A DNA stretch of 64,000 bases from Winogradskyella sp. (lineage in GTDB: Bacteria > Bacteroidota > Bacteroidia > Flavobacteriales > Flavobacteriaceae), in contig NZ_RHLG01000004.1 in the NCBI RefSeq assembly GCF_003712105.1, positions 293,413 through 357,412 of the forward strand, read 5' to 3'. Both the position numbers and the translations under genes were made by a program. Positions 1 through 7,478 of the stretch are shown here, one piece after another. The notes under the pieces are model-generated. The model worked only from the letters and a program-made list of their open reading frames with translations. It had not been told where the DNA came from and did not search any database. Positions within the stretch are counted from its first letter, which is position 1. Every line of letters begins with the position of its first letter.

Positions 1-453
1 ATGGTAATTACCCAGTACGAATAGTTGATGGATTTCGGGATTTTGAATTTTCGCTTCACTTGTCGTTTTAGTTGTACTACCAGATATGTGTAACATCTTT
101 TTTAGATGAACCAGAGACAGTTCACCTAATTGAAACAAGTTAGTCTTGTCAACCTCAAACCTAATGTTCTGCCTTTCGTCCTTTTTAAGATTGTAATAAT
201 TAAGACTAACTTCAATAAATGTTTTCATCTCAATTAAGTCTCCAGTGACTAGATAATTGACATTAAGTTGTTTGCCTATACTTTTTAAACTAGCATTGTC
301 CTGCACGCTAATATTAGTAGAGTCTTTTGAGATAACCGTATAAGTAGCCTCAGTACTAATATTAGATATGAGTACCTCTTGAATAATAGGTGTTAAAAAT
401 TGAATGTTAGTACTCGTAGTCTTAAAAGGTAATATGGCAAGTCGCTTTATCAA
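1..453 (-). CDS. TolB-like N-terminal domain protein, partial (C-terminus beyond left edge)
   Basis: Reading the minus strand from a TTG at 453 gives 151 codons open to base 1. The start LIKRLAILPFKTTSTNIQF, followed by a TGDLIE segment and an alternating V-S-L-N-Y strand, is the pattern of the TolB-like N-terminal domain that precedes TPR repeats in many cyclase-associated proteins. No signal peptide is visible. The TTG overlaps the TGA of the upstream DUF2652 gene (TTGA), which suggests translational coupling. The family is judged by eye; the missing C-terminus, where TPRs would be expected, prevents a firmer call. Confidence 0.6.
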   Translation of the reverse strand, partial: MIKRLAILPFKTTSTNIQFLTPIIQEVLISNISTEATYTVISKDSTNISVQDNASLKSIGKQLNVNYLVTGDLIEMKTFIEVSLNYYNLKKDERQNIRFEVDKTNLFQLGELSLVHLKKMLHISGSTTKTTSEAKIQNPEIHQLFVLGNYH

Positions 454-1516
454 AATAATCCATTGAGATTATCTAAGGATTGATTGATGTTTTTAATAAA
501 TCCTTTTTTAGCTAGAAGTTGAATCATTATCTTTTTGAAAATGGATTTAGCCTCCCAAAAAAGTTCGACTCTTAAAACAACTTCATTATCAGAAACAGCA
601 GAAATATTGAAAAACTGATACATCACATCAACAGGTGGCAAACTTCTAGTTTCTTCGCCATAAACTAGCTCTCCAGTTTTGTTTTGTTTTGTAATGACCT
701 TAAAATCAAGATGCTTATTACCCACAACGCACATATGCTCTGTACCTAATCGTGTGACTTCATTTTCATCATAATGAATTTCGTCAGCTCCTGCTGCCCA
801 CAAATGTCGGTATTTATAATTAGTGATTAGTTCTAAAAGTTCAGTTGTACTTGTTTTATAATTACGCTCAAAAACAAGGTTTGGAGGTCTATCAAACTCT
901 ACTAGGTGTTCTTCATGAAACGGTTTAAGTTTTAAATTTTGTGTTGAAATTTCGGAAAACAAATAACCAATTTCTTTATTATCATAAGTATCTACTCCTT
1001 CAAAAAAATTGAATAGTGAACTTTTATAATTTATCGCCATATTTATGTCAGTAGCCAGTTCTTTACTAAGCAATACGTAGTTATCACTATCAACTGAGTT
1101 CTTAAGCAGACGGTGCGCTTGTATTACAGGTTCTCCAAAAGGTTTACGATTGTTTTGTACAGTTAAAAACTGCAGGTTCCCAGTGTGAACGATAATTTTT
1201 AATTCTAAATTTACTGCGCTTGAACAGGCTTGACAGGGACAGATTCTATTCTTCTCCATTATTTTAAGATGGCTGTAAAAAGCAGTATACATGGTTTCTA
1301 CCTGAGCCAACAATTTTTCTTGAGATAAAATCTGTTCTTCTTTAAAAAAAATAATGCATCACCTTCGATTTCAGCCAATTTCAATTCTTGAGTATTAGAT
1401 GCTATCAACACCTCTAATAACTCCGCAATAACGTGCTGACTATGTTCTGCTTCTGTAGTTTGAACAAAGTTCGTAAACCCTGAAATATCCGGAATAAAAA
1501 GTAAAGATTTGCCCAT
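450..1516 (-). pseudogene. DUF2652 cyclase-like protein, interrupted by a frameshift
   Basis: Two minus-strand frames, 1516-1298 and 1313-450, together make one DUF2652-type protein of about 355 residues. The N-terminal part has IPDISGFTNFV and EGDALFF, matching the two metal-binding aspartates (D10, D53) of class III nucleotidyl cyclase folds. The second frame continues with a CPCQACSSAV cysteine cluster and a FGEPVIQAHRLLKN segment. The break lies in a run of eight T (minus strand) near 1342-1349. Adding one T restores FFFKEEQILSQEKLLAQVE with no stop. It may be a sequencing error, a true mutation, or slippage at the homopolymer. A TolB-like gene is coupled directly downstream. Confidence 0.75.
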
Positions 1517-1613
1517 AATACAAAGGTAGCGTTATTCTCAATAATTAATGAAATTTGTAGTAAATGGGAAGACAATGTGTGAAAATCAATTTATTTTTGA
1601 GAAAAATCTCTGA

Positions 1614-1973
1614 ATGATTCCTCACGAGTTTATACTAGATTTATTATATCCTTTACCTATCAGAACACAAAAAATGTTTGGCAATGTAGCCTTATATTAT
1701 GGTGAAAAAATCATTTTGGCTACACGTCAAAAAGAAGACAAACCTGAAGACAATGGTATTTGGATAGGTACAAAAATAGAATACCATAATGAGCTCAAGA
1801 AGCTCATACCTGAGTTACAACACTTAAAAACCTATAATATTAAAAAGTGGCTTTTGCTGCATGAAGATGAGCCAAAATTTGAAGAGCGTGCGCATGACAT
1901 TGCTCAACTTATAAAAGCACATAGCGATCTCATCGGAATTATTCCAAAACCAAAAAAAAAGAGAACTCAATGA
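1614..1973 (+). CDS. TfoX/Sxy N-terminal-like small protein
   Basis: A cytoplasmic protein of 119 residues. Its beginning (PLPIRTQKMFGNVALYYGEKIILATR) has the RxMFG-then-strand pattern of TfoX N-terminal-like domains, and a DNGIWIGT segment follows. It ends in a lysine-rich tail (PKPKKKR). No catalytic motif is recognised. Its stop overlaps the ATG of the DNA alkylation repair gene by 4 bases, so the two are probably co-transcribed and coupled. The gene is divergent from the DUF2652 gene with 97 bases between them. A precise role is not known; nothing here shows a link to competence. Confidence 0.5.
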   Translation: MIPHEFILDLLYPLPIRTQKMFGNVALYYGEKIILATRQKEDKPEDNGIWIGTKIEYHNELKKLIPELQHLKTYNIKKWLLLHEDEPKFEERAHDIAQLIKAHSDLIGIIPKPKKKRTQ

Positions 1974-2776
1974 TCCCAGAACATATACAAAACAGAAAAG
2001 GTGCCAGAAGCTTAAAAGATCTTAACCCAGAAGTAATTAAATACCTCAACAAAGGACTGATAGAAACCAAAAATCTCATGGAATGGTTGGCTACCGACCA
2101 ATTGGCATTATTAAAATTAGTACTACATAATTTGGGAAAGCGCCATTGGCATACAGATTTTGAAGTTGCAGTAAATGCTCAAAAAAAGCCAACTGCCAAT
2201 AGTAACACCAAAGTCATTGGTGAAACGCTAGGTGTATTGACATCTGATATGTCCATTTATAAAACATTAAAAACACATACTTCAGATTTGGTAAGATGCT
2301 GGGCATGTTGGGCTGAGAGTACACATCACGATTCAGTAACAGACTTAATTAAAACCATGCAACCATATGCAGCCGATACTCATTTTGGTGTGCGCGAAGT
2401 TGTGATTTTTGCGAGTAAAGAACGAATGATTGAAGATTTAGACACAGCTATAGATATTCTTTCTAAATGGACATCAAATGAAGATGAAAATATACGTCGG
2501 TTTGCTATTGAGTCACTTAGACCAGTTGGTGTTTGGACAAAAAAGATTCCTGCTTTTCAAGAATCACCCGAAAGAGGTTTACCCCTATTAGAACCTTTAA
2601 AATCTGATGCTTCAAAATATGTGCGAGATTCGGTAGGCAATTGGCTTAATGATGCTAGTAAATCGCGACCTGATTGGGTGAAATCTATTTGCAGTCGCTG
2701 GGAGAAAGAATCAAAAACTAAAGAAACGGATTATATCATTAAAAAAGGATTACGAACTATTGAGAAAAAGAAATAA
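1970..2776 (+). CDS. DNA alkylation repair protein (AlkD-like HEAT-repeat)
   Basis: A protein of 268 residues made of helical repeats, typical of the AlkC/AlkD-type DNA alkylation repair superfamily, which excises alkylated bases. Supporting features are the early NRKGARSLKDL segment, the conserved WxxS/HxxHDSVTDL helix pair around residues 110-125, and the EDENIRRFAIESLRPVGVW segment near residue 175, typical of HEAT-like repeats. The start overlaps the preceding gene by 4 bases (ATGA). A strong bidirectional hairpin follows the stop. The exact substrate range (N3/N7-alkylpurines) is inferred from the family, not from a visible catalytic residue. Confidence 0.75.
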   Translation: MIPEHIQNRKGARSLKDLNPEVIKYLNKGLIETKNLMEWLATDQLALLKLVLHNLGKRHWHTDFEVAVNAQKKPTANSNTKVIGETLGVLTSDMSIYKTLKTHTSDLVRCWACWAESTHHDSVTDLIKTMQPYAADTHFGVREVVIFASKERMIEDLDTAIDILSKWTSNEDENIRRFAIESLRPVGVWTKKIPAFQESPERGLPLLEPLKSDASKYVRDSVGNWLNDASKSRPDWVKSICSRWEKESKTKETDYIIKKGLRTIEKKK

Positions 2777-2787
2777 TAGATGTAACT

Positions 2788-2817
2788 AAAAAGCCTGAAC
2801 ATATGTTCAGGCTTTTT
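2788..2817. terminator. Bidirectional rho-independent terminator
   Basis: A near-perfect palindrome, AAAAGCCTGAACAT followed by ATGTTCAGGCTTTT, with A and T runs on both sides. It lies between the ends of the convergent AlkD-like gene (stop at 2776) and the HMA gene (stop at 2821), so it can serve both. Confidence 0.9.
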
Positions 2818-2820
2818 GCA

Positions 2821-3186
2821 TTAGTTTTCATTTTCTGACTTGTGTGCTTTTACCACATCTTCATCACGATACTTGCAACAAGGATCTACTTTAGCGTAAG
2901 CTTTATCACTTGCCTTGATATATTTGGTATCATGACCAACATCAGCAAGCTTTTGAGCTATGGTTTTTAAATCTGTTTTACGCTCATCAAATATAAGTTT
3001 GAGCTCATGAGTTTTAATATTCCAAACTGCAGATTTTACACCTTTAGTTCGTATAGCAGCTTTCTCTATACGTTCTTTACATTCACCGCAAACGCCATCA
3101 ACTTCTATCGATGCCTTTGCATTTTTATTTTGTGAGAATGCTAATACACTCATAATTAGCATTGCAATAGTTAGTAGTTTTTTCAT
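2821..3186 (-). CDS. Secreted heavy-metal-associated (HMA) domain protein
   Basis: A protein of 121 residues with a signal peptide (MKKLLTIAMLIMSVLAFSQ). An HMA ferredoxin-like fold of about residues 24-92 carries the metal-binding CxxC at C33/C36 (GVCGECKERIEKAA). After it comes a C-terminal tail with a vicinal pair, C103-C104 (DPCCKYRDED), that is not part of a standard HMA domain. It probably binds copper or another soft metal in the periplasm. It is the last gene of a three-gene operon, 1 base after the stop of a TonB-dependent receptor, and ends at a bidirectional terminator. The metal is inferred. Confidence 0.85.
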   Translation of the reverse strand: MKKLLTIAMLIMSVLAFSQNKNAKASIEVDGVCGECKERIEKAAIRTKGVKSAVWNIKTHELKLIFDERKTDLKTIAQKLADVGHDTKYIKASDKAYAKVDPCCKYRDEDVVKAHKSENEN

Positions 3187-3187
3187 T

Positions 3188-5425
3188 TTAATTTATTTTA
3201 AATCTTAGACCTGTATAATACATGCTTCCAAAAATTGGCCCGTAGACAAAGTTACTATCAAAATTTGAACCAAACGGATTGTCTGCACTTATTATTGGGT
3301 CTGGTTGTCTAACATTAGTTACATTTTCGCCACCTATGTACACTTCAAACTTTGGAGAAAACACCTTCGTGACTTGTAAATTTAGTGTGCCTACTGTCGG
3401 TGATTTTTCTGGCAATTGAAATTGTGGCGCGCTTAAATTTGTATTTGGGAAACGTTGCTCGCTAACCCAATTATAGGTAGCATCAAATTTCCATTGGCTA
3501 TCATTTTCTTTTTTATCTGTTTCATACGCCGCATTAGCAAAAAAGCGATGCTGAGGTATAAAAGGCTTTTGTAATCTTCCTGATATATAATCTGTTTGTA
3601 TATCGTAATATTTATAAGCAGTTCTCAAATCAAAGCCTTCAAATAAATCATAATTAATTTCAACTTGAAAACTATTAGCAAAGCTATTACCATCAAGATT
3701 GTAAAAACTAATTTCAAACGGATTTTCCCAGTCTGTGATCACTTGATTTTTAAAGTCTGTTCTGTAAAAATCAAACGTAATATCAGCTTTTCTACCAAAT
3801 AGATTAAACCCTTGCAAATAGCTAACACCATAATTCCAGGCTATCTCAGGGTCTAGCCCATAGATTTTTCCACCTGAGTTTATAATATTTATTTGTCGAG
3901 AGCTTGAGAACATATTCTGTGTCTCAGCAAAAATATTTGCGCTTCTTATACCACGACCGGCAGATAATCTAATTGCTGATTTCTCCCAAGGTGTATAACG
4001 CATATGTAATCTAGGTGTTACAAAAAACCCAAACCTGTTATGTTGGTCTACACGTAAACCAGCAGTCATAGTTAACTTATCTAAATCATCGTAGGCGTAT
4101 TCAAAAAAGCCTCCGAATGAGTTTTCAGTTCGTTCAAAATTTTGAGTATTTACTAACTCATCGTAATGGTCTAAAGTGAAACTAATCCCAGTTTTGATTT
4201 TGTGCCTAGAGTCTGAAATGATACTATTATAAACCAAGTTAGAATAAAAGCTATTATGCCTTATATCATATATATTTAGACCAAAATATGAGTCTTGTTT
4301 ATGATGGCTAAATGCGGTTTGAAAACCTAAACTCTGGTATGGAACTTCTGGATTTACATAGCCTAGCTTAGTTGTAATATCAAAACGCTCTGTATTTATC
4401 TCACTTCCCCAAGCATTTGTAGTACCTCTATCTGTATCTGGATTAAAATTAACTTGTCCCGATTGTTTTTCGTCATACAAGTATCTTAAGTTGATAAAGC
4501 TCACAATGCCTTTTTCTGCGTCAGTGTATTGCCAACGGTTCATGACATTAACTTGGTTATACAAAGGCATATCTAAAAATCCATCATTGTTAACATCATG
4601 TGTCTCTTGCAATGTATTTCCGTGTATGTATAAGCCAGTGCTCCATTTTTCGCTTAAGCTTGTATTAAGATGTGTATTTAACTCAAACCTTTGACTTGTA
4701 GCAGCGTATAGGTTTACAAAAAACTTGTCATCTGTTATTGGTTTTACCAATTCTGCATTAATCTGTCCAGTAATACTTTCATAACCATTAACAACACTAC
4801 CTGCGCCTTTAGTAATTTGAATACTCTCAACCCATGTTCCTGGGATAAAACTCAAACCATATGTTTGAGCAGCACCTCGGATTGCAGGAATATTTTCGGT
4901 AGAAATCAAAATGTAAGGTGAATCTAAACCTAGCATTTTTATTTGTTTAGTACCGGTAACAGCATCAGAAAAATTCACATCAATAGACGGGTTTGTTTCA
5001 AAGCTCTCCGAAAGATTACAACAAGCTGCTTTAAGTAATTCATCTCGGCTCACTGTAAATGTATTTGTGGCCTTTAAATACGATCTCGCTGTTGTTTGTT
5101 TTCGAGAAGTGATAGTTACTGCATCCAGCTCATCAGAAGCTTTCAAAACGTGCCGTATATACTTGTTGCCATTAACTATTAATGTATCTGTTTTAAATCC
5201 AACATAACTAATCACCAACTTATTGAATGAAAACTTATACGGCAAAGAAAATGTACCATCTTCACCAGTTATGACACCAATACTTGAACCTAGCCAATAG
5301 ACATTAGCTCCAGAAAGCGGTATTTCTTGAGAGCTACTTTTCTCTAATATTATGCCAGTAAGTTGTTCTTGCGCTGATAAACTCAGCGCCAAAAACATAA
5401 CACTTATTTTTAAATATTTTTTCAT
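3188..5425 (-). CDS. TonB-dependent receptor with carboxypeptidase-like N-terminal domain
   Basis: A protein of 745 residues: a signal peptide to about residue 19 (LALSLSAQ), a CarboxypepD_reg-like beta domain (residues 22-95, GVITGEDGTFSLPY and SYVGFKTD), a plug domain and a 22-strand-type barrel ending in an aromatic-rich strand (GSMYYTGLRFKIN). The plug contains C135-C136 (KAACCNLSESF), an unusual feature in this family. It probably imports a metal or metal chelate across the outer membrane with TonB energy. It sits between a HYC_CC_PP protein (upstream, 68 bases) and an HMA protein (downstream, 1 base), which points to copper or a related metal. The substrate is inferred. Confidence 0.88.
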   Translation of the reverse strand: MKKYLKISVMFLALSLSAQEQLTGIILEKSSSQEIPLSGANVYWLGSSIGVITGEDGTFSLPYKFSFNKLVISYVGFKTDTLIVNGNKYIRHVLKASDELDAVTITSRKQTTARSYLKATNTFTVSRDELLKAACCNLSESFETNPSIDVNFSDAVTGTKQIKMLGLDSPYILISTENIPAIRGAAQTYGLSFIPGTWVESIQITKGAGSVVNGYESITGQINAELVKPITDDKFFVNLYAATSQRFELNTHLNTSLSEKWSTGLYIHGNTLQETHDVNNDGFLDMPLYNQVNVMNRWQYTDAEKGIVSFINLRYLYDEKQSGQVNFNPDTDRGTTNAWGSEINTERFDITTKLGYVNPEVPYQSLGFQTAFSHHKQDSYFGLNIYDIRHNSFYSNLVYNSIISDSRHKIKTGISFTLDHYDELVNTQNFERTENSFGGFFEYAYDDLDKLTMTAGLRVDQHNRFGFFVTPRLHMRYTPWEKSAIRLSAGRGIRSANIFAETQNMFSSSRQINIINSGGKIYGLDPEIAWNYGVSYLQGFNLFGRKADITFDFYRTDFKNQVITDWENPFEISFYNLDGNSFANSFQVEINYDLFEGFDLRTAYKYYDIQTDYISGRLQKPFIPQHRFFANAAYETDKKENDSQWKFDATYNWVSEQRFPNTNLSAPQFQLPEKSPTVGTLNLQVTKVFSPKFEVYIGGENVTNVRQPDPIISADNPFGSNFDSNFVYGPIFGSMYYTGLRFKIN

Positions 5426-5450
5426 TTATTTGATTTATAGGTATAACAAT

Positions 5451-5470
5451 AAGCACACGTATATGTGCTT
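5451..5470. repeat. Small inverted repeat between HYC_CC_PP and receptor genes
   Basis: AAGCACA at 5451 pairs with TGTGCTT at 5464-5470, in the 68-base gap inside the metal operon. It lacks a clean T run on the minus strand, so it may be a weak attenuator, an RNA-processing hairpin that stabilises one part of the message, or chance. Confidence 0.4.
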
Positions 5471-5493
5471 TTAATTCTAAAAGTTATACTAAA

Positions 5494-5898
5494 TCAAATT
5501 AGGTAAGTCTCATTCAAGACCTGAATGTCACTGATGAGTAATGGCGGTGAATAATCTTTATGAGGTATTACCTTTTTTGGAAGACTTTCATAAAGATTGA
5601 AATATGAATATATATATGCAAATAAGACCTGTTGCTGAATATCTTCTAAATCATCAAAGGCTTTAATTGTAATTTCATCTTGGCCTTCAATTAAATCAAC
5701 TTCATTTTTACAACACGACTTTTTAAGATCAGGAAGTTTATCCATTTCCATTCCGCAACCATCAACTTCAGAAAATAGGGCAACATCAACCAAACGGTCA
5801 CCACAATAATGCTTCTCGATGGTAAAAGAAAATGTAGAGAGCAACACTAAAGTAGATAGTGCCACTGAAAACACCTTATGTAATAAAACATATTTCAC
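5494..5898 (-). CDS. HYC_CC_PP family protein
   Basis: A protein of 134 residues with an N-terminal hydrophobic signal segment (about residues 9-27). It has the three short motifs that give this Bacteroidota family its name: H30-Y31-C32 (EKHYCGDRLV), a vicinal C62-C63 (KKSCCKNE), and a late PP (DYSPPLL). C48 is also present. The conserved cysteines and histidine in a secreted protein beside a TonB-dependent receptor and an HMA protein suggest periplasmic metal binding. It is the first gene of the operon. The biochemical function of the family is not known to me. Confidence 0.85.
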   Translation of the reverse strand: MKYVLLHKVFSVALSTLVLLSTFSFTIEKHYCGDRLVDVALFSEVDGCGMEMDKLPDLKKSCCKNEVDLIEGQDEITIKAFDDLEDIQQQVLFAYIYSYFNLYESLPKKVIPHKDYSPPLLISDIQVLNETYLI

Positions 5899-5902
5899 AC
5901 AG

Positions 5903-5910
5903 CAAAATTA
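5903..5910 (-). promoter_or_regulatory. Putative -7 box of the HYC_CC_PP operon
   Basis: The minus strand reads TAATTTTG, matching the Bacteroidota primary-sigma -7 element TAnnTTTG, a few bases upstream of the ATG at 5898. No clear TTG -33 element lies at the usual distance. If used, the leader would be very short. Confidence 0.45.
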
Positions 5911-5948
5911 GTAAAAAAGAAAAAACTGCTATTTTAATTATAATTCAA

Positions 5949-6383
5949 TTAACGTTTAAGCTTGTAATAATATAAGGCCGGAAGTAACAGCAGTAATAGT
6001 ATTGGTTGAATTAAAAACCGACGTACATTAAAGAATAAATAATAATCTTCTTGCTTAGGATTAATTACAAAATACATGAAAGGAATTAAAAAGCATACAT
6101 AAGCAATAGCATAAATTACTACTGAAAACTTAATCATTTGTTTATCCTTAAAAGCACAGTAAATAATACCTAAGGATAGAAGCGTATTAATGGCATAGCG
6201 TAACGAAGTAAAAAACACCAGTTTAGCTACTTCACGTCTAGGACTATCTATATATAAGTAATCATTTTCAAAAAAAATGAGGTAAGGATCATAGAACAGA
6301 ACATCTTCGTAGGCTCTAACCAATATCAAAAGTAACAACAAAATCGCTACTAAAATGTATGATACTGTTTTAGTCATCTTCAA
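5949..6383 (-). CDS. Exosortase F system-associated membrane protein
   Basis: A protein of 144 residues with four predicted membrane segments: near residues 8-24, 47-68, 82-106 and 123-140. It overlaps the exosortase F gene by 14 bases (8 if the second methionine is used). Small multi-spanning proteins of this length directly downstream of XrtF are a recognised companion family in Flavobacteriia. No catalytic motif is visible. Its assignment rests on position, size and topology. It is presumed to act in the inner membrane with the exosortase. Confidence 0.8.
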   Translation of the reverse strand: MKMTKTVSYILVAILLLLLILVRAYEDVLFYDPYLIFFENDYLYIDSPRREVAKLVFFTSLRYAINTLLSLGIIYCAFKDKQMIKFSVVIYAIAYVCFLIPFMYFVINPKQEDYYLFFNVRRFLIQPILLLLLLPALYYYKLKR

Positions 6384-6924
6384 CTCTTTTTGGTTTAGAA
6401 AACTGGTTTACCCAAAACATCCACAGCAAAAACACCATTCCGTAAATAGCTAGTGGAAATATAACTTCGTGCATAAGCTCACTACGCCAAGGATACTTAT
6501 ACAAGCCTATAGTAAGCAGAATAATTCTAAGCAGGTTTACACAATATATCAATACACTACCAGCTAGAATGAATAAAAAAGTGCGCTTAAATGTATCTGA
6601 AAATGCAACTACAAACGAGATAAATAAGATAATAACACTCAAGCTGTTGCACCCTTCAATTATTCGAGCTAAATACTTTTGCTCCATAAACACCATTAAT
6701 GAAGGTTCGTCTGGATGAGGAACAATGTTAGTGGTATAGTTTAATGTATTAAGCACAGCCTCGGTTTGTTTACCAACCAAATGCGTCATATAATCTGGAT
6801 AGTATTTAGACCCATCAGAAAAGTCTAAATAAAACTTATATGCAAAAGACAACACACTGTAAACCAACACAAATGTGAGAATAAATCGAATGACTAATTT
6901 GTATTTTGTAAGTAATGCTCTCAA
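6370..6924 (-). CDS. xrtF: Exosortase family protein XrtF
   Basis: A protein of 184 residues with several membrane segments and the exosortase/archaeosortase catalytic triad: C92 in IIEGCNSLSV, R133 in VNLLRIILL and H152 in SELMHEVIFP. It is a short exosortase of the Flavobacteriia type (XrtF). Exosortases are cysteine transpeptidase-like enzymes that process C-terminal sorting signals at the inner membrane. The start is TTG (6924-6922); no better in-frame ATG exists upstream. The gene is divergent from a GAF protein, with 86 bases between. No substrate with a recognisable sorting tail is in this window. Confidence 0.87.
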   Translation of the reverse strand: MRALLTKYKLVIRFILTFVLVYSVLSFAYKFYLDFSDGSKYYPDYMTHLVGKQTEAVLNTLNYTTNIVPHPDEPSLMVFMEQKYLARIIEGCNSLSVIILFISFVVAFSDTFKRTFLFILAGSVLIYCVNLLRIILLTIGLYKYPWRSELMHEVIFPLAIYGMVFLLWMFWVNQFSKPKRVEDD

Positions 6925-7010
6925 AAAATGACTTATGTTACTGTGCTGTTAAAATTATAGAATTACAATTTGTAAGTTGCACTTTTTAGATATTTTTACC
7001 AAAATTTTTA

Positions 7011-7472
7011 TTGACAATGATATTTGAAGAATTAAAATCCTTAACAACAGCTATAACATCAGACAAAACTCTAAGTCTTGATGAAAAACTCCTGAAGATT
7101 TGCGAACTTCTTGAAGCTAATATAGATTATTATAATTGGGTTGGGTTCTATTTTAAAAATGGCAATAAAAACGAACTAAAGCTAGGACCATACGTTGGCG
7201 AGCCAACAGACCATACTATTATTCCGTTCGGGAAAGGTATTTGCGGGCAAGTGGCCGTTAGCAATCAAAATTTTGTTGTACCAGATGTGAGTGCACAAGA
7301 TAACTACATAGCCTGTAGTATTACAGTAAAGGCAGAAATTGTAATTCCTATTTTTGTAAACGGTGAAAATATTGGTCAGATAGATATCGATTCTAACACA
7401 CCTGACCCATTCACAGAGAAAGATGAACGTTTTTTAGAATTTGTCTGTGAGGAAGTAGCTGAACTACTATAG
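7011..7472 (+). CDS. GAF domain protein, fRMsr-like (free methionine-R-sulfoxide reductase-like)
   Basis: A single-GAF protein of 153 residues with the layout of free methionine-(R)-sulfoxide reductase (YebR/MsrC): WVGFYF, GKGICGQV, NYIACS, AEIVIPI and GQIDIDS. In the enzyme family three cysteines matter. Two are kept here (C78 in GICG, C102 in IAC), but the first, normally in an A-C-T-R-I segment, is replaced (TDHTI). With the nucleophile-position C102 and C78 it could still form a disulfide, so activity is possible. An alternative start two codons later (MIFEEL) is possible. The gene lies beside exosortase F but divergent to it. Confidence 0.75.
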   Translation: MTMIFEELKSLTTAITSDKTLSLDEKLLKICELLEANIDYYNWVGFYFKNGNKNELKLGPYVGEPTDHTIIPFGKGICGQVAVSNQNFVVPDVSAQDNYIACSITVKAEIVIPIFVNGENIGQIDIDSNTPDPFTEKDERFLEFVCEEVAELL

Positions 7473-7478
7473 ACCTTT

